Assembly: GCA_002362155.1 (NCBI GenBank)
Contig: DETN01000216.1
Location: 1 to 8,421 of the forward strand
DNA: 8,421 nt
From: Lachnospiraceae bacterium UBA3287
GTDB taxonomy: Bacteria; Bacillota; Clostridia; Lachnospirales; Lachnospiraceae
Direction of reading: 5' to 3'
The notes below the pieces were generated by a model. It was not told where the DNA came from. It ran no database searches and saw only the letters and a program-made list of their open reading frames with translations. Shown here piece by piece: positions 1 through 6,792 of the stretch (positions within the stretch are counted from its first letter, which is position 1; each line of letters begins with the position of its first letter). The translations under genes and the position numbers were made by a program.

Positions 1-136
1 GTATCCCGCGGATTATAATGAAAGATGTTCGATAAAACGTACGCTGGGGACGGACCGGAAGCACAGGACCAGCCCCGGACCTGTGTATGAACAGGCGGAC
101 ATAATGCACTGGACGGGTGACTGCCCTTTTGTACAG

Positions 137-165
137 TTATCAGAGCATTTAGGGTTACATATAAT
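137..165 (+). promoter_or_regulatory. Candidate housekeeping (sigma-A type) promoter
   Basis: A perfect -10 box TATAAT lies at 160-165. It is preceded by TTATCA at 137-142, which matches four of six bases of TTGACA, with the ideal 17-base spacer. Transcription would begin near base 172, ahead of the hairpin and octamer repeats, and run into the ABC exporter and possibly the whole operon. No other gap in the window shows as good a pair. It is a sequence match only. Confidence 0.45.
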
Positions 166-181
166 GGAAGTGCAGGTTCGG

Positions 182-201
182 GCGGCAGATATAACTGCCG
201 C
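182..201 (+). promoter_or_regulatory. Perfect 7-bp hairpin in the leader
   Basis: GCGGCAG (182-188) and CTGCCGC (195-201) are exact inverted complements around the six-base loop ATATAA. The stem is GC-rich and starts about 10 bases after the predicted transcription start. No U-run follows, so it is not an intrinsic terminator. It could be an RNA element for anti-termination or mRNA stability, or a DNA operator dyad. Confidence 0.45.
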
Positions 202-220
202 GATGCATGCAGGATGCATG
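202..220. repeat. GATGCATG octamer repeated one helical turn apart
   Basis: GATGCATG occurs at 202-209 and again at 213-220, an 11-base offset. Each copy contains the palindrome ATGCAT, so the pair also forms an inverted repeat around GCAGG. This geometry suits two protein subunits bound on the same DNA face just after the predicted transcription start. It could also be chance. Confidence 0.35.
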
Positions 221-351
221 ACCGGGAGTATTGTGGGCTTTCGGGACCGGCCGCAGCGGCAAACGGGGATATTGACAGAAAAAGAACTGGGGGGCCGATA
301 AAAAGGGGAAAGGCACCCGGTTTATTTGCGTGTATAAAAGGAGAAGAAAGA

Positions 352-2133
352 ATGGAGTCAGATAACCGGGAACAGGACAGACAGCTATTCTATTCTCTTT
401 CTGCTCTTTTTGCCAGTCTGAAGGACGGGACTTATAAGGAAATCCTGGACGATTGGAAGTGGATCATGTCCTATACAGTCCGCTATAAGGGGGCTGTCAT
501 CTTTTACCTGGTCCTGGGATTGCTTTCCACCTCTCTGGGCCTGGTCTCCAGCGTGGTCACCAAGTACATGATCGATATCATCATAGGAAGGGATACGGGG
601 AAACTCCCCCTCCTGATCGCCGTTTTCGCGGGATCGGGCCTGACCGGGATCGTCTTTAACAGTATCATCAGCAGGATCTCAGCCAGACTGGACATTGACA
701 TCAACCATGATATTCAGGGCGAGATCTTTGATCACATCATCGATGCGGACTGGCTTTCTCTGAGCCGGTACTCCACAGGGGATATATTAAACCGCTTCGG
801 CAATGATATAGGGACCATTTCCGGCAATGCCATCAGCTGGCTTCCCAGGATCGTGATCAGTATCTACCAGTTCCTGGCTACCTTTTTTCTGATTCTGCAC
901 TATGACAGGGTCATGGCCCTGATCTCTCTGGCCTCTGCGCCTTTTCTGCTCATGGCTTCCAAAATCGTCATCGGCAGGCAGCGGGAGTACGGGAAAAAGA
1001 CAAAGCAGATGAATTCCAGGGTCATGCACTTTGAGATGGAGACATTTCAGAGCATGGATACCATTAAGGCCCTGGGCATAACGGGCCATTTCTCCGGCAA
1101 GCTCCGGGAGTGGCAGCAGAGGTACCGTTCCCTCTACATGGACTATAACCTTTTTTCCATAAAGACCAGTATCTTTATGTCTCTGGTGGGCATGGGGGTA
1201 GAGTTTGCGGCTATGATCTACTGCCTCTTCCTTCTGTGGAACGGATCCATTACCTACGGGACCATGACCCTCTTCCTGCAGCAGCGGTCGGCTCTGTCCG
1301 GCGCTTTCGGGACACTGGTGGGACTGATCCCTTCCTTTCTGAACAGCTCTGTCTCCGCCCACAGGGTGCGGGAGCTGGTGGACCTTCCGAGAGAAGTCCG
1401 TCTGAGCACTGCCGGGCCGGACGTCCATACGGCCGGGGGATTTACGGTGGAGATGCAGGATGTGACCTTCGCCTACAGGGAAGGAGACAGCGTCATAAGA
1501 GATTCCGCTTTCCGGGCAGCCCCCGGAGAGATCGTTGCCCTGGTGGGTCCCTCCGGCGAGGGCAAGACCACCTTGGTCCGCCTCATTCTGGGCATGATGC
1601 AGCCCGGGGAAGGCAGCGTCGTAATAAAAGCGGGCGGCAGGATCACCCGGATGAACGCCTCTCTCCGCCATCTTATGACCTATGTGCCCCAGGGCAATAC
1701 CATCCTGACAGGCACCATCGCGGAAAACCTTCGGAGCGTCCGGGAGGACGCAACGGACGAAGAGGTCATTGAAGCCCTGAAGACAGCCTGTGCCTGGGAC
1801 TTTGTCAGTAAGCTCCCGGAGGGGATAAACGCCAGTGTGGGCGAGCGGGGCAGAGGCCTTTCGGAAGGCCAGGCCCAGCGCATCGCCATTGCCAGGGCCA
1901 TCCTGCGGGACGCCCCGGTAATCCTGATGGATGAGGCCACTTCTGCCCTGGATGTGGCGACAGAGCGCCGGGTCCTTTCTAATATCATGAACGGGGATCC
2001 AACCAGGACCGTGATCCTTACCACCCACAGGCCTACGGTCCTTACCATGTGTACAAGGGTCTACAAGGTCATGGACACCTCGGTCAGAGAACTGACAAGG
2101 GAAGAGGCAGCAGAACTGGCCATAGATTTCTGA
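352..2133 (+). CDS. ABC exporter, fused membrane and ATPase domains
   Basis: This 593-residue half-transporter should act as a homodimer that uses ATP to export a substrate across the cytoplasmic membrane. The first membrane helix is near residues 48-70 and the exporter-type membrane domain runs to about 320. The ATPase follows, with Walker A GPSGEGKT at 399-406, Q-loop Q447, signature LSEGQ at 503-507 (the third position is Glu rather than the usual Gly), Walker B VILMDE at 523-528 and switch His559. All catalytic residues are present. There is no N-terminal C39 peptidase, so it should not trim leader peptides itself. The start at 352 is chosen because GGAG lies at 340-343, eight bases upstream; an in-frame ATG at 214 lacks such a site. 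The substrate is unknown: a peptide, lipid or glycan are all possible. It lies 51 bases before the polysaccharide genes on the same strand, so it may be co-transcribed with them. Confidence 0.93.
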   Translation: MESDNREQDRQLFYSLSALFASLKDGTYKEILDDWKWIMSYTVRYKGAVIFYLVLGLLSTSLGLVSSVVTKYMIDIIIGRDTGKLPLLIAVFAGSGLTGIVFNSIISRISARLDIDINHDIQGEIFDHIIDADWLSLSRYSTGDILNRFGNDIGTISGNAISWLPRIVISIYQFLATFFLILHYDRVMALISLASAPFLLMASKIVIGRQREYGKKTKQMNSRVMHFEMETFQSMDTIKALGITGHFSGKLREWQQRYRSLYMDYNLFSIKTSIFMSLVGMGVEFAAMIYCLFLLWNGSITYGTMTLFLQQRSALSGAFGTLVGLIPSFLNSSVSAHRVRELVDLPREVRLSTAGPDVHTAGGFTVEMQDVTFAYREGDSVIRDSAFRAAPGEIVALVGPSGEGKTTLVRLILGMMQPGEGSVVIKAGGRITRMNASLRHLMTYVPQGNTILTGTIAENLRSVREDATDEEVIEALKTACAWDFVSKLPEGINASVGERGRGLSEGQAQRIAIARAILRDAPVILMDEATSALDVATERRVLSNIMNGDPTRTVILTTHRPTVLTMCTRVYKVMDTSVRELTREEAAELAIDF

Positions 2134-2184
2134 TGCAGGCCATGTGACCTTTCAGACACTATCTCAATTACAGGTAATATATAC

Positions 2185-3150
2185 ATGAAGAATGCAAGCA
2201 GCAGGAAAAAGAAAAAAAATAAGGTCATGCGGCCAGGGATCTGGGAGCGACAGAACCGTCTGACCCGGTTCTCCGTACTCTTCTTTATTATCGGCTCCAT
2301 TATTTTCGGCGCTTACCGCTACCATCTTTCACGGACTGTGGACGGCAGCGCCCCGGAGATTGCCATCGGGGAAGAGGAGATATCCGTCAGCGTTCAGGAT
2401 CCGGAAGAGGCCCTGCTGGAGGGCATCACCGCCCGGGACCGGAAGGACGGGGACGTGACGGAAAGCCTTCTGGTGGAAAGTCTTTCTCCCTTTGTCAGCA
2501 GGAACACAAGGCTTGTCAGCTATGCGGCCTTTGACTCGGACAACCATGTATCCCACGCCTCCAGGAAGCTGATCTATACGGACTATACCAGTCCCCGCTT
2601 TACCCTGGAGTCGCCCCTGGTCTTCCGGCTGAATTATAACGATGTCATGGATGGTCTTACTGCCTGGGACTGCCTGGACGGAGATATAACCTCTCTGATC
2701 AAGGTCGTTCCGGAAGAAGACTTTACGGTGGAAAAAACAGGCCTTTACGATGTGACCTTCCAGGTATCCAACAGCGCCGGCGATCTGCAGTCCTTTTCCA
2801 CCCAGGTGGAGATTTATGAAAGCAGCCAGGGACGGGGGCCTGAGTTTACCTTAAGCGACTACCTGGTCTATGTGGACAAAGGAGCAGCCTTTGACCCGGC
2901 AGCTTTCCTGAAGAGTGTCCGGATCGGCGGCAGAGATTATGATATCGTAAGAGGAGCGGGAAATTATTACGCCGAGAACCTGCCCCAGGGGACCGAACGC
3001 TTTGTGGGGACCGATATGGTGCAGATCGATAATCCCGTAAGGACCGATACGCCGGGCAGCTATACCGTTCGCTATACCATTTCCGTCGATATGTGGAACC
3101 AGGAGACCCAGACCGGGACATGCCCCCTGATCGTTATTGTAAGAGAGTGA
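2185..3150 (+). CDS. Membrane-anchored protein with Ig-like (DUF5011-like) modules
   Basis: This 321-residue protein has a very basic N-terminus (a run of lysines at residues 8-13), one membrane helix at about 30-45, and then an extracellular part of about 275 residues. The outer part reads as repeated beta-sandwich modules. RKDGDVT (86-92) and LDGDIT (164-169) are the DGD(V/I)T motif of DUF5011 and related bacterial Ig-like repeats. Stretches such as TGLYDVTFQVSNSAGD (185-200) and TPGSYTVRYTISV (289-301) match the end of such modules. I see two clear modules and a more divergent third. There is no sortase signal or enzyme motif. The ribosome binding site is weak (AGG at 2172-2174). The gene ends five bases before the first tyrosine kinase, which suggests coupled expression and a role at the outer face of the kinase/Wzz complex or in glycan binding. 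That role is inference. Confidence 0.8.
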   Translation: MKNASSRKKKKNKVMRPGIWERQNRLTRFSVLFFIIGSIIFGAYRYHLSRTVDGSAPEIAIGEEEISVSVQDPEEALLEGITARDRKDGDVTESLLVESLSPFVSRNTRLVSYAAFDSDNHVSHASRKLIYTDYTSPRFTLESPLVFRLNYNDVMDGLTAWDCLDGDITSLIKVVPEEDFTVEKTGLYDVTFQVSNSAGDLQSFSTQVEIYESSQGRGPEFTLSDYLVYVDKGAAFDPAAFLKSVRIGGRDYDIVRGAGNYYAENLPQGTERFVGTDMVQIDNPVRTDTPGSYTVRYTISVDMWNQETQTGTCPLIVIVRE

Positions 3151-3155
3151 GTTTT

Positions 3156-4616
3156 ATGGCAGAACAGAGCAAAAACATATCCTATGAAAAAGGGGACGTA
3201 AGTCTCTATACCATAGTGACAGACATCCTGCGCAACTGGCTGGCCATCTGTCTGATCATGGTCACGGTGGGAATGCTGACCTATGTATATCTTCATGTGA
3301 ATTATCATCCTACCTATACCACCAAAGCGACCATGGTCATTACAAGGACCGGCGTAGACAACAATGTTTATGGCAATCTCCGTTCGGCCGCCAGCTCCGC
3401 AGAGCGTTTTGCCCAGCTGCTTAACAGCTCCGCCATGCAGAAGGTGGTGGCCAAGGATCTGGATATCCCGGCCTTCAACGGCAGCTGCAGCGCCAGGAAT
3501 CTGGAGAACTCCAACCTGCTGGAACTGACCGTAACGGCAGATTCTCCCGGCATGGCTTTCCATGAGATGAAGTCTATCCTTCGCAACTATAAGACCTTTT
3601 CGGAAGACCTTCTGGGCGATATCAACCTGATCATGCTGCAATCGCCTGCCGTGCCGGAAAATCCCGGCAATCCCATTTCTGACATCAAGAGGATTCTGCA
3701 GATCATGGCCATGGCAGGGGCAGCCGTTATAGCTGGCCTGGGCCTTCTGTCCTATCTTCGGGATACGGTCCGTACCCCTGCGGATGTGGAGCAGAAGCTG
3801 GATACCCACATTCTGGCCACCCTTTACCACGAGCAGAAATACAGAAATATCTTTTCCCGGATCCGCAACTGGCGAAGAAAGACCAGTATCCTGATCACAG
3901 ACCCGGTCACCAGCTTCCGCTACACCGAGTCGGTCAAGAGAATGGCTGCCAGGATCGTATCCAGGATGAACAGCCGGAAGGCAAAGGTCCTTATGCTGAC
4001 CAGCGTTCTGGAAAACGAAGGCAAGTCCACCGTGGCCGCCAATATTGCCCTGGCCATCGCGGACGAGGGCAGGAAGGTCCTTTTAGTGGATGCGGACCTG
4101 CGCAAGCCTTCCCTTTATAAGATCCTGAAAATGCAGGATCAGGAATTTGTTTCTCTGACAAAAGTCCTCCGGGCCGAGGATCCGGCAGATATCAGACAGG
4201 AAGACCTGTGTGTTCCCGTGCCGGGAACTGCCCTTAAGGCAGTACTGAACAGAACAGGGGCACCTCAGTCCATGGAAATGTTTTCTTCCAGCCGCTTCGT
4301 GGAACTTCTGGATATTTTCCGCCGGGAGTATGACTATATCATAGTGGATACCCCGCCCATGCAGCTGGTGGCAGACGCCGAGGAAATGGCTCCTGTGGCA
4401 GACGCCTGTGCCATGGTGATCCGCCAGCATACGGTGGAAGCCAGAGATATCAATGACGCCCTGGATGCCCTTAACGGGAATAAAGATCATGTGATCGGCT
4501 GCATATTCAACAACGTCCACTCCGGTCTGCCCCTTCCGGGCTCCGGACGCGGCTATGGTTATGGCTACGGCTACGGAAATTATGGATACGGAGGCCATTA
4601 TGGAAAGACATCCTGA
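3156..4616 (+). CDS. Wzz-fused BY-kinase, first copy
   Basis: This 486-residue polysaccharide co-polymerase/tyrosine autokinase should sit in the membrane and control chain length and export of the polymer. Membrane helix 1 is near 26-46, and an outer Wzz-type domain follows. The proline-rich segment PAVPENPGNP (about 163-174) precedes helix 2 (about 180-200), as is typical of Wzz proteins. The cytoplasmic kinase has Walker A ENEGKST (286-292), Walker A' with D312, D314 and R316, and Walker B IIVDTPP near 395-401. The tail holds seven tyrosines between residues 467 and 482 in a Tyr-Gly pattern and is the likely autophosphorylation site. The position of the usual ExxRxxR oligomerisation motif reads E258-S-V-K-R-M-A, so both arginines are displaced. 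I chose ATG 3156, five bases after the previous stop; an in-frame ATG at 3093 would overlap the previous gene by 58 bases. Fused Wzz and kinase contrast with the split CapA/CapB pairs of many cocci and bacilli. Confidence 0.92.
   Translation: MAEQSKNISYEKGDVSLYTIVTDILRNWLAICLIMVTVGMLTYVYLHVNYHPTYTTKATMVITRTGVDNNVYGNLRSAASSAERFAQLLNSSAMQKVVAKDLDIPAFNGSCSARNLENSNLLELTVTADSPGMAFHEMKSILRNYKTFSEDLLGDINLIMLQSPAVPENPGNPISDIKRILQIMAMAGAAVIAGLGLLSYLRDTVRTPADVEQKLDTHILATLYHEQKYRNIFSRIRNWRRKTSILITDPVTSFRYTESVKRMAARIVSRMNSRKAKVLMLTSVLENEGKSTVAANIALAIADEGRKVLLVDADLRKPSLYKILKMQDQEFVSLTKVLRAEDPADIRQEDLCVPVPGTALKAVLNRTGAPQSMEMFSSSRFVELLDIFRREYDYIIVDTPPMQLVADAEEMAPVADACAMVIRQHTVEARDINDALDALNGNKDHVIGCIFNNVHSGLPLPGSGRGYGYGYGYGNYGYGGHYGKTS
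4590..4594 (+). promoter_or_regulatory. Ribosome binding site inside the upstream gene's tail codons
   Basis: GGAGG lies five bases before ATG 4600. The same bases encode the Gly-Gly of the first kinase's tyrosine/glycine tail. This site decides the start of the second kinase; the in-frame ATGs at 4555 and 4582 have no comparable site. Confidence 0.75.
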
Positions 4617-6135
4617 ACCCTGGCAGATCCAGGAGGATACCAGGATCGATATACGTGAGACAATAGACGGGATGTGGAAGGCCTTCCTCAGATTCTGGTG
4701 GATCATTCTGGTGGCCATAAGCTGTTTTGCTTCTGCGGCCTATTTCTACGCCGGGCACTCCTACGTGCCCCAGTATACAGCCTATTCCACCTTTACCGTC
4801 AAAGCCGTCAGTGTCTACGGATACGACGAGGAAAACTACAACATGGCCACAGCCGCCCAGCTGGGCAGTGTCTTCCCCTATCTTCTGACCAACGGCGTCC
4901 TGACATCCAAGGTGGCCCAGGACCTGGGCGTTTCCAGAGTGGACGGAAATATCTCTGCCTCGGCCCTGGAAAATACCAACATGATCACGCTGACAGTCAC
5001 AGCGGATGACGGACAGAAGGCCTATGATATCCTGCAGTCGGTGATCCGCAACTATCCTGAGATCAGCAATCCCGTCATCGGCGAAGTGACACTGCGCCTT
5101 CTGGACGAGAGCGGAGTCCCGCAGAGCCCTTCCAACCGGTTCAGTCCCAGGACGGCGGCCATGATGGGAGGCGCCGGGGCGGCAGCCTTATGCCTTCTCT
5201 TCCTCCTCTTCTATGCCCTGGCCCGGAAGACCATTAATACGGAAGATGACCTGAAGCGTGTCTTCAACATGCCCTGTCTGGGTTCCATCCCCAGGATGCA
5301 GATCAAGCGCAGGAACAACATGCAGGGCCGGGATAAAAGGATCATGGTAGACGCCAAGGGAGCGCCTGCCTATTTCCAGGAGTCCTTCCGCACCATGCGG
5401 AACAGAACGGAAAAGATCTGTCAGGAAAAAGGTTTTAAGACGATCATGGTGACCAGTGCCATGCCTTCGGAAGGCAAGTCCACCGTGGCTGCCAACCTGG
5501 CTGTTTCCCTGGCCCATAAAGAGAAGAATGTCTGTCTGGTGGACTGCGACCTGCGTAATCCCTCCGCCGCAGACCTGCTGGCTCTGGATGGCAGGGGTCT
5601 GGGCATGTCCGGCTATCTGCAGGGAAAGGTCCAGATCCCCAACATCCTGATGCCTTACCGGAAGAGCAGGCATCTTACGGTGATCCCCGGCGGAGAGAGC
5701 ATCTCGAATCCGGGAGAATACCTGAACAGTGAAAGGTTCCGGACCCTGGTGAAGACTCTCAGGGATCAGTTCGACTTTGTGATCTTTGACACCCCGCCCA
5801 GTGCCATTGTATCGGATGCCGCCTCCGTCGCCAGAATGATGGATGCGGGCATCTATGTGGTCCGCCAGGACTATGCCGCCGAGGATGTGCTCCGGGACGG
5901 TATGGAAATGCATGCTGGCACAGGAGTCCACATGATCGGCGCCGCCCTGAACAATACGGTGGCCGGCATTACCGGAAGCAGCTACGGTTACGGCAACTAC
6001 GGCTATGGCCGCTACGGCTACGGAGGCCGCTACGGCTACGGAGGCTATGGCTACGGCTACAGCTACGGAAGCAGTGAGGAATCCGGGGAAACAGACCCGG
6101 AAGAGTCAGAAACGTTAGATAAAAGTGAGCTTTGA
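4600..6135 (+). CDS. Wzz-fused BY-kinase, second copy
   Basis: This 511-residue paralogue of the preceding kinase has the same plan. Helix 1 is near 31-50, followed by an outer Wzz domain. A proline/serine segment (PQSPSNRFSP) leads into helix 2 at about 186-208. The kinase core has an intact ExxRxxR motif (E261, R264, R267), Walker A MPSEGKST (288-295), Walker A' with D315, D317 and R319, and Walker B FDTPP at 396-400. The C-terminal tail holds twelve tyrosines between 462 and 489 alternating with glycine, then an acidic, serine-rich end. By family knowledge, trans-phosphorylation of the tail breaks up the kinase ring and tunes polymer length. The gene overlaps the first kinase by 17 bases, so the two are probably translated in step. 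Here all canonical motifs are present, so this copy may be the main catalytic subunit. No cognate phosphatase is in the window. Confidence 0.92.
   Translation: MERHPEPWQIQEDTRIDIRETIDGMWKAFLRFWWIILVAISCFASAAYFYAGHSYVPQYTAYSTFTVKAVSVYGYDEENYNMATAAQLGSVFPYLLTNGVLTSKVAQDLGVSRVDGNISASALENTNMITLTVTADDGQKAYDILQSVIRNYPEISNPVIGEVTLRLLDESGVPQSPSNRFSPRTAAMMGGAGAAALCLLFLLFYALARKTINTEDDLKRVFNMPCLGSIPRMQIKRRNNMQGRDKRIMVDAKGAPAYFQESFRTMRNRTEKICQEKGFKTIMVTSAMPSEGKSTVAANLAVSLAHKEKNVCLVDCDLRNPSAADLLALDGRGLGMSGYLQGKVQIPNILMPYRKSRHLTVIPGGESISNPGEYLNSERFRTLVKTLRDQFDFVIFDTPPSAIVSDAASVARMMDAGIYVVRQDYAAEDVLRDGMEMHAGTGVHMIGAALNNTVAGITGSSYGYGNYGYGRYGYGGRYGYGGYGYGYSYGSSEESGETDPEESETLDKSEL
6007..6045 (+). repeat. 18-bp tandem repeat in the kinase tyrosine tail
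   Basis: Bases 6009-6026 are repeated exactly at 6027-6044, and the 18-base period holds from 6007 to 6045. Each unit encodes Arg-Tyr-Gly-Tyr-Gly-Gly, so it adds two tyrosines to the tail. It sits in a longer low-complexity stretch (about 5981-6070) built from TAC-GGC and related codon pairs. Gain or loss of units would keep the reading frame and change the number of phosphorylatable tyrosines. Confidence 0.8.
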
Positions 6136-6179
6136 TCCAGTCAGACAGCCTTTTTTCAGTCATCGTGAATTCTCACTTT
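6122..6179 (+). repeat. 8-bp inverted repeat around the second kinase's stop codon
   Basis: AAAGTGAG (6122-6129) and CTCACTTT (6172-6179) are exact complements separated by 42 bases that include the stop codon. The right arm ends just before the GGAG (6184-6187) of the next gene. There is no terminator-like U-run after it. It may be chance. Confidence 0.25.
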
Positions 6180-6195
6180 CTACGGAGAATAAAGA

Positions 6196-6792
6196 ATGCA
6201 CATTTATGACAGATATATAAAAAGAATACTGGACCTTCTGCTGGCAGCCGCCGGGGCAGTGATCTTATCGCCGGTCCTTCTCCTGGCGGCCCTGGCCGTC
6301 CGGCTGGACTCTCCCGGACCTGTTATGTTCCGGCAGAAAAGGGTCGGGAAGCACAAGACTTACTTTGAGATCCTTAAATTCCGCACCATGCGCTCGGACA
6401 GTCCCAAAGATGTACCGACCCACCTGATGAAGGATCCTTCCAGGTGGCTGACCCGTACGGGACGCTTCCTTCGGAGGACATCCATCGACGAGCTTCCCCA
6501 GATTTTCAACATCCTGAAGGGGGATATGTCCATAGTGGGGCCCAGGCCCGCCCTCTGGAACCAGTATGACCTGATCGAGGAAAGGGATAAATACGGAGCC
6601 AATGACGTTACCCCGGGTCTTACGGGCTGGGCTCAGGTCAACGGCCGGGATGAGCTGGATATCGAAGAGAAGGCAAGACTGGACGGAGAGTATGTCAGTC
6701 ATCTCAGCTTTGCCATGGACCTGAAATGTTTCCTGCGTACGATCAAAGCTGTGATCCGGGCGGAAGGCGTTGCCGGAGAAGATAAAAAATGA
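6196..6792 (+). CDS. Small monotopic phosphoglycosyl transferase (initiating sugar transferase)
   Basis: This 198-residue enzyme transfers a sugar phosphate from a UDP-sugar to undecaprenyl phosphate in the inner leaflet of the membrane, the first step in making a repeat unit. One N-terminal re-entrant hydrophobic helix lies at about 11-35. It is followed by SPGPV (39-43), KFRTM (61-65), the catalytic Asp98-Glu99 in DELPQ, GPRP (115-118) and the PGLTGWAQVNGRD block (140-152). The length fits the PglC-like catalytic core without the extra N-terminal helices of WbaP/WcaJ proteins. The start is supported by GGAG at 6184-6187, eight bases upstream. The gene's last codons overlap the next gene by the four bases ATGA. 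The sugar cannot be told from sequence alone; galactose, GlcNAc and bacillosamine-type sugars are all used by the family. Confidence 0.94.
   Translation: MHIYDRYIKRILDLLLAAAGAVILSPVLLLAALAVRLDSPGPVMFRQKRVGKHKTYFEILKFRTMRSDSPKDVPTHLMKDPSRWLTRTGRFLRRTSIDELPQIFNILKGDMSIVGPRPALWNQYDLIEERDKYGANDVTPGLTGWAQVNGRDELDIEEKARLDGEYVSHLSFAMDLKCFLRTIKAVIRAEGVAGEDKK

Larger units (their letters stand above)
1..351. other. Leader/intergenic region without a recognised gene
   Basis: No protein I recognise is encoded here. One + strand frame is open from base 2 to the TAA at 299-301, but its translation matches no family I know. It has no convincing ribosome binding site at its internal ATG (83), and it uses many ATA and TTA codons, unlike the genes that follow. 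It could be a degraded gene end or chance. A short frame ending at TAA 33-35 could be the last codons of an upstream gene. The region does carry a plausible promoter at 137-165, a perfect hairpin at 182-201, a repeated octamer at 202-220, and a strong Shine-Dalgarno sequence at 336-344 serving the ABC exporter. If the promoter is real, the exporter mRNA has a leader of about 180 bases. Confidence 0.55.

Noticed and set aside
272..302. TTGACA (272-277) with GATAAA (297-302) as a second promoter
   Set aside because: The -35 is perfect but the spacer is 19 bases and the -10 is poor, so it is weaker than the pair at 137-165.
330..338. TATAAA just before the exporter as a -10 box
   Set aside because: It has no -35 partner and would start transcription only a few bases before the start codon.
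214..351. Upstream in-frame extension of the ABC exporter to ATG 214
   Set aside because: No useful ribosome binding site precedes it, the added residues look unlike an exporter N-terminus, and ATG 352 has a strong GGAG eight bases upstream.
787..2028. Long open frame on the - strand opposite the exporter (413 codons)
   Set aside because: It lies wholly within the exporter gene, its translation shows no domain, and it mirrors codon bias of the real gene.
3072..3830. 252-codon - strand frame opposite the first kinase
   Set aside because: It is antisense to a clearly conserved Wzz/kinase gene and has no recognisable motif.
5188..5931. 247-codon - strand frame opposite the second kinase
   Set aside because: It covers the conserved kinase domain on the other strand and shows no domain of its own.
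5981..6070. CRISPR-like repeats
   Set aside because: The units are directly adjacent without spacers and encode the kinase tyrosine/glycine tail.
6136..6195. Intrinsic terminator between the second kinase and the sugar transferase (T-run 6151-6156)
   Set aside because: No GC-rich hairpin sits directly before the T-run; the only inverted repeat here brackets it and has a 42-base loop.
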